Below, in pieces: positions 1 to 6,927 of a stretch of DNA of 8,042 bases (position 1 is the first letter of the stretch; each line of letters begins with the position of its first letter). A program made the position numbers and the translations under genes. The notes under the pieces were generated by a model that searched no databases, was not told the DNA's origin, and saw only the letters and a program-made list of their open reading frames with translations. Source of the stretch: Cyclobacteriaceae bacterium. Lineage in GTDB: Bacteria > Bacteroidota > Bacteroidia > Cytophagales > Cyclobacteriaceae. The stretch covers positions 1 through 8,042 of the forward strand of contig JABFSY010000168.1 of assembly GCA_013140395.1 (NCBI GenBank). Direction: 5' to 3'.

Positions 1-1
1 T

Positions 2-1261
2 GGCGGACTGGGAATTGCTACTTACGGAATTGTTAAGTCGCTTCAAGACAAGGCTAAGATTCGGTTAATTATTCCATCTGCTGGTGAAGCCAGTGAGTTG
101 GACAGAGTTACTATTATTGGTTTAAATGCCTTAACCTCTAAAGAAATTGATATCGAAAAGTTGAATTTTTCTTTGTCTTTTCCGCACACAGAAATAGTAG
201 AAGTACCCATTCAATTCAGTCCGTATCACTATCAAAACGAGATACTTGAACGCAATCAACAAATTTCGCAGCTAACGAGTAGCTCCATTGAAAATGGACT
301 TGAATCAATTCATTCTATTTTTACTGATAAGAATGCCTACGGATTCAACCTGCTCCATAAGGTAAATCTTTTTGCACGGGTTGGTGAAGAGCTGAGTGCC
401 GATGGCGATTTCGATGTGATACACGCACATGATTGGGTAACGTTTCCTGCGGCCATCAAAATCAAAAAAAGAACTGGAGAACCCTTGATCTTGCACGTTC
501 ATGCACTAGAAACAGACCGGTCAGGAGAATCAACTCGGAATGAAATTTATTGGTTGGAAAAAGACAGCCTTGAACAAGCGGATCGGATCATTGCCGTAAG
601 CGAATACACCAAAGACCAAATTGGTAACCATTATCAAATAGACAGAGCAAAGATTACGGTGGTGCATAACGGAATTGACCCTGCCAACTTCGAACGGGTT
701 TCACACAAGTTGCGAGATAAGTTAGTGGTTTTCTTGGGGCGCATCACCCATCAAAAAGGACCTAATTTTTTGTTGGAGACGGCTGAGAAGGTGGCCCGTG
801 TTTATCCCAAAGTAAAATTTGTGGTTGCTGGAGTGGGTGATCAATTCAGTCATTTGCTCGAGACATCTGCATACAAAAAAATTGGTAATAAATTTCTTTT
901 CACAGGATTCCTTTCGAAAGCAAAAGTGAACGAGCTGTTGTCCATGGCAGATGTTTATTTTATGCCATCTGTTTCTGAACCCTTTGGCCTAACTGCTCTC
1001 GAAGCCGCGCAGCACAAAGTGCCGAGTGTCATATCCTCTCAATCTGGCGCAGCGGAAGTGATGAAGGAATCTTTGCAAGCAGATTTTTGGGATACCGACA
1101 AACAGGCTAATTACATTCATGCGTTGCTGAGATACAAAGTTTTGAATCAAGAGTTATCAGAAGCCGCCAATAAGCAATTGGATAACCTTAGTTGGGCTAA
1201 TGCCGCCCAAAAAATTATGGAAGTTTATCAACAAATTCATTTCGCTCATCGTCAAAACTAA
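2..1261 (+). CDS. Glycogen synthase-like glycosyltransferase (GT4/GT5 type), 5' partial
   Basis: Probable cytoplasmic NDP-sugar-dependent glycosyltransferase of GT-B fold, acting in glycogen or alpha-glucan synthesis. The reading frame is open from base 2, so the gene begins upstream of the window; the TTG at 98 is internal. The first visible codons read GGLGIATYG, the N-terminal glycine loop of glycogen-synthase-like enzymes, so probably only about 15 to 20 residues are missing from 419 visible ones. Numbering from base 2, the N-domain motif HAHDW is at 141-145, followed by HVHALETDRSGE. The C-domain has NGID, then FLGRITHQKG with the donor-phosphate pair R247 and K252, and the E-x7-E motif EPFGLTALE with E326 and E334. 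The stop is 6 bp before the GH57 gene, so the two are co-transcribed. In related genomes this pair often follows a glycogen debranching enzyme (from memory). Donor and acceptor cannot be read from sequence. Confidence 0.9.
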   Translation, partial: GGLGIATYGIVKSLQDKAKIRLIIPSAGEASELDRVTIIGLNALTSKEIDIEKLNFSLSFPHTEIVEVPIQFSPYHYQNEILERNQQISQLTSSSIENGLESIHSIFTDKNAYGFNLLHKVNLFARVGEELSADGDFDVIHAHDWVTFPAAIKIKKRTGEPLILHVHALETDRSGESTRNEIYWLEKDSLEQADRIIAVSEYTKDQIGNHYQIDRAKITVVHNGIDPANFERVSHKLRDKLVVFLGRITHQKGPNFLLETAEKVARVYPKVKFVVAGVGDQFSHLLETSAYKKIGNKFLFTGFLSKAKVNELLSMADVYFMPSVSEPFGLTALEAAQHKVPSVISSQSGAAEVMKESLQADFWDTDKQANYIHALLRYKVLNQELSEAANKQLDNLSWANAAQKIMEVYQQIHFAHRQN

Positions 1262-1267
1262 AATAAT

Positions 1268-2461
1268 ATGCCTTCTATCTGTTTCTATTTTCAAGTACAC
1301 CAGCCAAATCGGCTAAAACCATACGATTGCTTTAAGATTGGCAGCGACCATCAGTATGAAGATGAGGCTAAGAATATTGAAATCCTGAACAGGGTAGCTA
1401 GAAAGTGTTACTTGCCAGCAAACAACACTATGTTACAGCTTATTGACCGGCATCAAGGCGATTTTAAAATTGCTTATTCGCTGAGCGGTACTGTCATTGA
1501 GCAAATGGAGAGATACCGGCCAGATGTATTGAGATCATTTCAAGCATTAGCAGAGACAGGCTGTGTGGAATTTTTGTCGGAAACATACTATCACTCACTT
1601 AGCTATTTATATTCCAAGGAGGAATTCGTTCGGCAGATTAATATGCACAAAGCAAAAATAGAAGAGCACTTTCATCAAACGCCCACTGTATTCCGAAATA
1701 CGGAATTAATTTACAACAATGAGATTGCCAATTTTGTATCTGACCTAGGCTACAAAGGGATAATTTGCGAAGGGCTAGATCATGTATTAGGTCACCGAAC
1801 CCCCAACTTTGTTCATCACCCTCCTGGCAATTCAAACATTAAATGTTTGTTAAAAAATTATAAACTATCAGATGATATCGCTTTTCGGTTTTCAAATAGA
1901 GAATGGAGCGAGTGGCCATTGACTGCGCCAAAATTTGCCAATTGGGTACACCGTGTTGCGGGCAATGGTGACACAATTAACCTCTTTATGGACTACGAAA
2001 CCTTTGGGGAACATCAATGGCCAGAGACCGGTATATTCGATTTTCTGGCACACCTTCCACAAGAATTAGTGAAGCACCCCGACTTTGATTTCAAAACGCC
2101 AAGTGAAGTGATAAAGAATTATGAAGGAAAGGGAGAATATGATGTTCACCACCTTAGTTCGTGGGCCGATATGGAACGAGATTTATCGGCATGGCTTGGC
2201 AATAGTCTTCAACATGATGCTATGGAGAGGATCTATAAATTGGAATCTGCAATCAAGGCAACAGAAGATGAAAGCATCATCCATCGATGGGCTTCACTGA
2301 CAACCTCCGATCATTTTTACTATATGTGCACCAAATATTGGAATGATGGGGATGTACATAAATACTTTAGTCATTATAACACGCCTTATGACGCTTACAT
2401 TAATTATATGAACGTACTTACCGATCTGGAGCATGTTGTAGATGTACTGGTAGAAAGTTAA
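1268..2461 (+). CDS. Glycoside hydrolase family 57 (alpha-amylase/glucanotransferase type)
   Basis: A retaining alpha-glucan-active enzyme of 397 residues, probably cytoplasmic because no signal peptide is present. The family's conserved motifs appear in order: HQP at 11-13; the motif-2 segment GCVEFLSETYYHSL with E101; FRNTELIY with E146, the expected catalytic nucleophile; MDYETFGEHQW with D242, the expected general acid/base; and SSWADMERDLSAWLGN from about 297. The length fits the compact Bacteroidota GH57 alpha-amylase group, without the long C-terminal domains of branching enzymes or 4-alpha-glucanotransferases. ATG 1268 is chosen because it directly precedes the ICFYFQVHQP first strand and lies 6 bp after the glycosyltransferase stop. 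Coupling to that gene points to glycogen turnover or remodelling. Whether it hydrolyses or transfers glucan chains is not decidable here; family membership is very secure. Confidence 0.94.
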   Translation: MPSICFYFQVHQPNRLKPYDCFKIGSDHQYEDEAKNIEILNRVARKCYLPANNTMLQLIDRHQGDFKIAYSLSGTVIEQMERYRPDVLRSFQALAETGCVEFLSETYYHSLSYLYSKEEFVRQINMHKAKIEEHFHQTPTVFRNTELIYNNEIANFVSDLGYKGIICEGLDHVLGHRTPNFVHHPPGNSNIKCLLKNYKLSDDIAFRFSNREWSEWPLTAPKFANWVHRVAGNGDTINLFMDYETFGEHQWPETGIFDFLAHLPQELVKHPDFDFKTPSEVIKNYEGKGEYDVHHLSSWADMERDLSAWLGNSLQHDAMERIYKLESAIKATEDESIIHRWASLTTSDHFYYMCTKYWNDGDVHKYFSHYNTPYDAYINYMNVLTDLEHVVDVLVES

Positions 2462-2549
2462 CAAGCTATTCAAACAAACGGTGAATGTGTAACCAATACG
2501 ACAAACTCAACTCTTTAAACTCCGTACTATTGGCTAGTAAAAAGGTGAA
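2462..2549 (+). other. 88-bp gap between glucan module and channel operon
   Basis: This is the only gap longer than 10 bp between position 2 and 6753. I looked for a Bacteroidota-type promoter (TTTG near -33, TAnnTTTG near -7) and for a hairpin followed by T residues, and saw neither; no TTTG occurs on the plus strand here. It may simply be a spacer inside a longer transcript, or hold a non-consensus promoter for the five genes that follow. Confidence 0.4.
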
Positions 2550-3371
2550 ATGATTTATTCGCTCAAAGAAAATTGGAAAATCTACAGCATGGAAGCGGTG
2601 TGCCTTGGATTGTTCATGGTTTCGGCTTCTTTTTTTGGAACCATGCTCGAATATCCTTCATCAACCATACATAAAGCCATCCATAGCGATTTTGTTCGTT
2701 TGGTATTGATGGGCGTGGCAATGGGCACAACAGCTACGCTTATAATTTATTCGCCCATGGGCAAACTTTCTGGCGCACACATGAACCCAGCGGTTTCCTT
2801 CACATTTGTTCGCCTTGGTAAAATGAAATGGCAAGACGGAATTTTTTATACGCTCTTTCAATGTGCTGGTGGACTGATGGCCGTGTACCTAATGGTGTGG
2901 GCATTGGGTGAAGGGTTTACCAGTAAACCTGTAAACTATGTGGTTACAGCACCTGGCAAACTCGGGGCTGTCGCGGCATTCATTGTAGAAATAATAATTG
3001 CGTTTTGTATGATGACGATGGTACTGGTGACCTCCAACCAAGTCAGACTCAGTAAGTATACAGGATTATTTGCAGGTTTTTTTGTGATGATCTATGTGAT
3101 TGTTTCAGGGCCTATTTCAGGTTTTGGAATGAACCCAGCGCGCTCATTGGCCTCTGCAGTTCCAGCCATGGAGTTCGCTTCGTTTTGGATTTATGTGTTG
3201 GCGCCATTCATTGGGATGATAGGCGCTGCTGAATTTTATAAACGGGTGAATGGTGCGGTTATGTGTGCAAAGATGCACCACTCGACTTTTTACAAATGCA
3301 TTTTTGATTGTGGATACTGCGAACATGACTACGCTAAATCTCTCATCAAAGAAAATGGACCGAAAGCATAA
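2550..3371 (+). CDS. MIP/aquaporin-family channel with Cys/His-rich C-terminal tail
   Basis: Inner-membrane channel for water or small uncharged solutes, 273 residues. The two pore half-helices carry the family signatures SGAHMNPAVS (first NPA, 79-81) and SGFGMNPARS (second NPA, 195-197, followed by R198 of the selectivity filter). Six hydrophobic segments surround them. The residue after R198 is Ser, not the Asp of GlpF-type glycerol channels. By hand alignment with E. coli AqpZ the other filter positions are G59, V183 and F192 instead of Phe, His and Thr, so this is not an orthodox water channel. After the last membrane helix there is a roughly 40-residue tail containing C239, H243, H244, C250, C254, C257 and H259, spacing C-x3-HH-x5-C-x3-C-x2-C-x-H, which looks like a metal-binding site. 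Related MIP proteins with Cys-rich tails exist as far as I recall. The stop lies 10 bp before the GMC oxidoreductase start, indicating co-expression. Confidence 0.92.
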   Translation: MIYSLKENWKIYSMEAVCLGLFMVSASFFGTMLEYPSSTIHKAIHSDFVRLVLMGVAMGTTATLIIYSPMGKLSGAHMNPAVSFTFVRLGKMKWQDGIFYTLFQCAGGLMAVYLMVWALGEGFTSKPVNYVVTAPGKLGAVAAFIVEIIIAFCMMTMVLVTSNQVRLSKYTGLFAGFFVMIYVIVSGPISGFGMNPARSLASAVPAMEFASFWIYVLAPFIGMIGAAEFYKRVNGAVMCAKMHHSTFYKCIFDCGYCEHDYAKSLIKENGPKA

Positions 3372-3381
3372 AGAACAAACT

Positions 3382-4905
3382 ATGAATACAAAATACGATA
3401 TTATTATTGTTGGCTCTGGAGCGGGTGGAGGAACTCTTGCATATAAACTCGCTAAATCAGGCAAGAAAATCCTTATCCTTGAACGGGGAGATTACATCCC
3501 AAAAGAAAAAGAAAACTGGGATCCAAAGGAGGTGTTTACTAACGGCCGCTACCGAACAACTGAAAAATGGTTTGACAAAGATGATCAGCCATTCAGTCCA
3601 TATGCGCACTATGCTGTGGGAGGCAATACCAAAATGTATGGAGCAGCTCTGTTTCGCTTGCGCGAAAGTGATTTTAAAAATACAAAGCATTACGGGGGGC
3701 TCTCACCAGCCTGGCCAATACAGTACGATGAGTTCGAGTCTTATTATACGGAAGCTGAAAATTTGTATAGCGTGCACGGCCAACGAGGAATCGATCCAAC
3801 GGAACCTCGCGCAAATGCTAAGTACCCATTTCCCCCGTTGAAACATGAACCTAGCATGCAAGAGTTGTATGATAGTATTCGGGGGTTGGGTTACCGGCCC
3901 TTTCCACTCCCAATTGGTGTGCGTTTAGGTGAAAATAATCAAGATGGCTCATCCCCCGTTCACTTAAGCAACTTTGATGGTTTTCCAGATCCTACCGAAG
4001 CCAAAGCCGATGCGCAAGTGGTGGCATTAAAGGAAGCGTTAAAATCTCCAAATGTTACGTTGCTTACACGCGCACATGTTGACAAACTGATAAAAGATAA
4101 ATCAGGCAAAAGAATTTCTGTGGTGCAAGTAACACATGATAAGGAAAAGATTTCATTCGAAGGCGACATCGTTGTGTTGGCGGCAGGGGCAGTGAATTCG
4201 GCCGCCATTTTACTTCGCTCAGACAACCTCGCCAACAGTTCTGGTTTGGTGGGAAGAAACTACATGCTTCACCAAAACGGATGCGTTATTAACTTTTCAC
4301 AAAAATTAAATACTTCTCAATTTCAAAAATCATTTTCGCTAAGTGATTTTTATAATGAGGCAGAAGATTCTACCCTTCCACTGGGCACAATTCAATTGAT
4401 GGGCAAGAACGATCCGGATACGGTGCTTGGTTTGGCCCAAGACCATTTTCCAGGAAAATCATTTGATGAGCTTTCTACTCATTCAATTGACTTCTGGATT
4501 ACCTCTGAAGATTTGCCCGATTATAATAATCAAGTTTCTCTTAGAGCAGATGGTTCCATCAAAACGGATTACACAGTGAATAACCGAGAAGCCTATAACC
4601 GCTTGAAGCAAAAATTGTATCAGATATTAGACAAATTAGCAGAGAAGGATTCGCTCTTTGGCAATGCCGTGCGGTTAGGCTACGACTTGGGTGTTTCAGG
4701 TGTTTCTCACCAGATGGGTACGCTTAAATTTGGCATTGATCCAAAAACCTCTGTACTGGATGTTAATTGCAAAGCACATGATGTAGATAACCTTTATGCT
4801 GTAGATGCCAGCTTCTTTGTTTCGTCAGGGGCATTCAATCCATCGCTCACCATCATGGCCAATGCATTAAGAGTTGGAACACATTTAATGGAACGGATGA
4901 AGTAA
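3382..4905 (+). CDS. GMC-family FAD-dependent oxidoreductase
   Basis: Flavoprotein alcohol/sugar oxidoreductase of 507 residues. The N-terminal FAD dinucleotide fold is DIIIVGSGAGGGTLAYKL (GSGAGGG at 11-17) ending with E at ILILERG. The first GMC signature lies around G80-G81-N82-T83-K84 and the second is AAGAVNSAAILLRS from 267. The C-terminal active-site pair appears as H443 (SHQMGT) and N486 (GAFNPSLT), the His/Asn arrangement seen in cholesterol-oxidase and choline-oxidase-like members. An upstream in-frame ATG at 3250 lies inside the channel gene and adds residues before the FAD fold with no family counterpart, so ATG 3382 is preferred. There is no twin-arginine or Sec signal, unlike many gluconate or sorbitol dehydrogenase large subunits, and no small-subunit or cytochrome gene follows, so it is probably a cytoplasmic single-subunit enzyme. 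The substrate is unknown; pairing with a MIP channel suggests a small alcohol or polyol. Confidence 0.93.
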   Translation: MNTKYDIIIVGSGAGGGTLAYKLAKSGKKILILERGDYIPKEKENWDPKEVFTNGRYRTTEKWFDKDDQPFSPYAHYAVGGNTKMYGAALFRLRESDFKNTKHYGGLSPAWPIQYDEFESYYTEAENLYSVHGQRGIDPTEPRANAKYPFPPLKHEPSMQELYDSIRGLGYRPFPLPIGVRLGENNQDGSSPVHLSNFDGFPDPTEAKADAQVVALKEALKSPNVTLLTRAHVDKLIKDKSGKRISVVQVTHDKEKISFEGDIVVLAAGAVNSAAILLRSDNLANSSGLVGRNYMLHQNGCVINFSQKLNTSQFQKSFSLSDFYNEAEDSTLPLGTIQLMGKNDPDTVLGLAQDHFPGKSFDELSTHSIDFWITSEDLPDYNNQVSLRADGSIKTDYTVNNREAYNRLKQKLYQILDKLAEKDSLFGNAVRLGYDLGVSGVSHQMGTLKFGIDPKTSVLDVNCKAHDVDNLYAVDASFFVSSGAFNPSLTIMANALRVGTHLMERMK

Positions 4906-4911
4906 GGCGTA

Positions 4912-5409
4912 ATGAAAGAGTCTTTATTGATTATCTTCTTTTGTATTTTTATTTCTCTTGCAAAGGCGCAAGAAGAGAAGTCGCGGTGGCTTTTGGGAAC
5001 TGGTATCACCTATTGCAGCTACATTAATAGCCCAGGGCTTAATCTAAACGTTACTTATCGAGTCATTGGCAATCTCCATATCGGTCCAGATTTCTCTGCA
5101 CTGCTAAATCATGAAATAAAGGAGAATGGCAAGGATTTGATTCGAAAAGAATTGGAATACAATTTCAATGGCCAATATCTTTTTGATCTCAACAAAAAAA
5201 TTGCTGTCTATCCGCTTGTTGGTATCAATTGGTCAAATATCACTAACCACCCAGACGGGCAAGAACCCGTTACTACATTAACCACTGCTCTCAACCTTGG
5301 AACTGGGTTAGAATGGGAAATTGGCAAAGCCAGTTTGTTTTTTGAATCTAAATGGGTATCACAGCTAAACAAGGTTGACATTACCACAGGAATCTTATTT
5401 CGATTATGA
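4912..5409 (+). CDS. Small secreted outer-membrane beta-barrel-like protein
   Basis: A 165-residue protein that I cannot assign to a named family. It starts with a clear Sec signal peptide: K2, a hydrophobic core LLIIFFCIFISL, and a likely cleavage at AKA|Q (19/20), a Bacteroidota-typical site. The mature part alternates hydrophobic and polar residues in short strands separated by turns with Gly, Asn and Pro, for example LLGTGITY, GLNLNVTYRV, GNLHIGPDFSAL, YPLVGINWSNI and LNLGTGLEWEIG, and ends GILFRL. This is the pattern of small outer-membrane beta-barrel proteins of the OmpA/OmpW or PorT-like type. ATG 4912 lies 6 bp after the oxidoreductase stop, and its own TGA overlaps the ATG of the next gene by 4 bases, so it is in the middle of the operon. 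The barrel topology is inferred; no catalytic residues are apparent. Confidence 0.8.
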   Translation: MKESLLIIFFCIFISLAKAQEEKSRWLLGTGITYCSYINSPGLNLNVTYRVIGNLHIGPDFSALLNHEIKENGKDLIRKELEYNFNGQYLFDLNKKIAVYPLVGINWSNITNHPDGQEPVTTLTTALNLGTGLEWEIGKASLFFESKWVSQLNKVDITTGILFRL

Positions 5410-5747
5410 TGCAATTGGAAGAATTAGTAAAGCTCATTACGCTGTCGTTGGGCAGCGTGGTGGAAGGCATCGCAGCCATTGTAATAGCCCATGCTATTGT
5501 GCGCGCTTTTGTTTTGTACATCCGAAGCTCTGTTTTGCATTCCACTATTGACAAAATGGAGATCCGGCTGAGCCTTGGAAAATCACTGGCCCTTGCGCTG
5601 GAGTTCTTATTGGCTGCGGATATCCTGAGAACGGCAGTAGCACCTAATTGGGATGACATAGGGAAGCTCGCAGCCATTGCTGCGCTGCGTACGTTGCTCA
5701 ATTATTTTTTAGAAAGAGAACTAAAGCATTCAGAAATTAAATCTTAA
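5406..5747 (+). CDS. DUF1622 family membrane protein
   Basis: A 113-residue inner-membrane protein. The family hallmark is the segment RLSLGKSLALALEFLLAADILRT (54-76) followed by APNWDDIGKLAAIAALRTLLNYFLERELK (79-107), matching DUF1622 as I know it. Predicted helices cover about 9-40 (SLGSVVEGIAAIVIAHAIVRAFVLYI), 58-78 and 84-102. The function of DUF1622 is not established. The ATG at 5406 overlaps the previous TGA as ATGA, so translation is probably coupled; a second ATG follows immediately at 5409 and would lose only one residue. The TAA is 4 bp before the VOC gene. Such proteins usually occur as solitary small membrane genes, so a place inside a channel/oxidoreductase operon is a clue to partners, but only by inference. 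Confidence 0.9.
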   Translation: MMQLEELVKLITLSLGSVVEGIAAIVIAHAIVRAFVLYIRSSVLHSTIDKMEIRLSLGKSLALALEFLLAADILRTAVAPNWDDIGKLAAIAALRTLLNYFLERELKHSEIKS

Positions 5748-5751
5748 AAAA

Positions 5752-6753
5752 GTGAAAAGAGTATTCTACCTCCTGGTTACCATCTCATGCCTAGTCTTTT
5801 TTACTACGAATGCACAAATCGTTAAACGAGTAGATGCCGTAGGCATCACAGTGTTGGATATCAACCGAGCGATGGATTTTTTCACGAAGGTATTGCCATT
5901 CGAAAAAGTTTCGGAAGTTGAAGTGGCGGGATCAGAATACGAACAACTCAAGGGTGTGTTCGGAGTCCGCTACAAAAAGGTAAGGCTGCGCCTGGGCAGC
6001 GAAGAAATTGAACTGACCGATTACTTAACGGCCGGGGGAAGATCTATTCCTGAAGACTCACACAGCAATGATTTATGGTTTCAACATATTGCCATTGTAG
6101 TCAGCAATATGGATTCCGCCTACGCCCGATTGCGCAAGTTCAATGTGGTGCAAGTATCCACAGCACCGCAGACGTTACCCAAAACAATTCCGGCAGCAGA
6201 GGGTGTGAAAGCATTTTACTTTCGCGATCCAGCCGGCCATAATTTAGAGTTGATCTATTTCCCACCAGGAAAAGGAAATCCAAAATGGCAACAAAAAACG
6301 GACAAAATATTTTTAGGGATTGATCATACAGCGATTGGTGTGAGCAAAACAGCCGCAAGCAAAATTTTTTATGGCGATTTGCTTGGCGTAAAATATCAAG
6401 GCGATAGTTTCAATTTCGGCTTGGAACAGGAGCATTTAAACAATGTGCAGGGTGCTAGTCTTCACATCTCTGGCAACAAAGCGGAAGAAGGCCTTGGTGT
6501 TGAATTCTTAGAATACCTAAATCCGAAAAACGGAAAGCCTTACCCCAAAGAAGAGCGTGCGGATGATTTAATTCACTACGAAACAATCATGGTAACAAAC
6601 CAGTTGGATGCGTTGTATGAAAAGTTAAAATCAAAGAAAATAGAGTTTGTATCAATGGGCATAGTGAAGATTGCTGAAAATAATTATCTATACCAGCGTG
6701 GCTTTTATGTCCGTGACCCTGACGGGCACGTTGTCGGTATTTTTGAAAAATGA
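5752..6753 (+). CDS. Secreted tandem VOC (glyoxalase/dioxygenase-fold) protein
   Basis: A 333-residue protein with two VOC domains, each made of paired beta-alpha-beta-beta-beta modules. A Sec signal peptide (K2 R3, then hydrophobic 4-17) probably cleaves at NA|Q (21/22), so it acts in the periplasm or outside. Domain 1 runs from about 27 to 170 (VDAVGITVLDINRAMDFF, then QHIAIVVSNMDSAYARL and RDPAGHNLELIYF); domain 2 from about 187 to 333 (LGIDHTAIGVSKTAASKIFY ... RDPDGHVVGIFEK). Usual metal-ligand positions are only partly kept: A29 replaces the first His of domain 1, while H112 and E166 remain; domain 2 has H192, but E277 and G329 at the third and fourth positions. Lyase, dioxygenase or binding roles are all possible. 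GTG 5752 is chosen because the first in-frame ATG is codon 41 and would remove the signal peptide and first strand. It starts 4 bp after DUF1622. Confidence 0.9.
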   Translation: MKRVFYLLVTISCLVFFTTNAQIVKRVDAVGITVLDINRAMDFFTKVLPFEKVSEVEVAGSEYEQLKGVFGVRYKKVRLRLGSEEIELTDYLTAGGRSIPEDSHSNDLWFQHIAIVVSNMDSAYARLRKFNVVQVSTAPQTLPKTIPAAEGVKAFYFRDPAGHNLELIYFPPGKGNPKWQQKTDKIFLGIDHTAIGVSKTAASKIFYGDLLGVKYQGDSFNFGLEQEHLNNVQGASLHISGNKAEEGLGVEFLEYLNPKNGKPYPKEERADDLIHYETIMVTNQLDALYEKLKSKKIEFVSMGIVKIAENNYLYQRGFYVRDPDGHVVGIFEK

Positions 6754-6823
6754 AACGTAAATTCGGAAAGCCTATTTAGAGCCAGCTATTCCAATAGAAC
6801 AGCTAAAAGAAGGCATTTTCTAG
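6750..6823 (+). other. Possible remnant of a small gene downstream of VOC gene
   Basis: An ATG at 6750 overlaps the VOC stop as ATGA, the same coupled junction used upstream, but its frame reads MKRKFGKPI and stops at TAG 6777. In another frame, positions 6767-6820 read AYLEPAIPIEQLKEGIF before TAG at 6821, which looks like natural protein sequence. Together they could be the ends of one short decayed reading frame. The stretch is too short to identify and could be chance. No convincing terminator is seen here. Confidence 0.25.
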
Positions 6824-6841
6824 CCAGTGAAAAATAAATTT

Positions 6842-6927
6842 ATGATAAGCAGGTTTTTTTTTGCTTTTTAATCATTCCTCTGGGCTTAAAGAGTCAAAAT
6901 CTAAATCAATTAGGTTTACTTCCAGTT
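6842..6927 (+). other. Out-of-frame signal peptide with 9-T run (5' end of DUF2490 gene)
   Basis: ATG 6842 starts a frame reading MISRFFFAF and then TAA, through a run of nine T at 6854-6862. One extra T, or two fewer, would join this ATG to the downstream frame and give MISRFFFCFLIIPLGLKSQ, a textbook Bacteroidota signal peptide with a ...KSQ end, continuing directly as NLNQLGLLPVVSHT into the DUF2490 body. The downstream frame is open from 6838 but has no ATG, GTG or TTG before GTG 6928. The sequence therefore shows a one-base frame break exactly at the homopolymer: a sequencing error, a mutation, or a slippage switch. Confidence 0.75.

Noticed and set aside
3250..3381. Upstream in-frame ATG extending the GMC protein by 44 residues
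   Set aside because: It would overlap the channel gene's Cys/His tail by about 120 bases and adds residues before the FAD fold that do not form a signal peptide.
3144..3464. Minus-strand open frame of 106 codons across the end of the channel gene
   Set aside because: It lies opposite the well-supported MIP and GMC genes and has no recognisable domain; a shadow frame.
3407..3841. Plus-strand open frame of 144 codons inside the GMC gene
   Set aside because: It overlaps the conserved FAD-binding region in another frame and its translation shows no family pattern.
5381..5701. Minus-strand open frame of 106 codons opposite DUF1622
   Set aside because: The plus-strand frame carries a clear DUF1622 signature and operon junctions; the reverse frame is Ser/Ala/Arg-rich as expected for antisense of a helical protein.
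5779..5793. Lipoprotein signal (TISC) in the VOC protein
   Set aside because: The residue three before Cys is Thr, and the hydrophobic core continues past the Cys to a good NA|Q cleavage site, so ordinary Sec cleavage is more likely.
6785..6805. AGCTATTCCAATAG hairpin as a terminator after the VOC gene
   Set aside because: The stem is only 5 bp with a 2-base loop and no T run follows.
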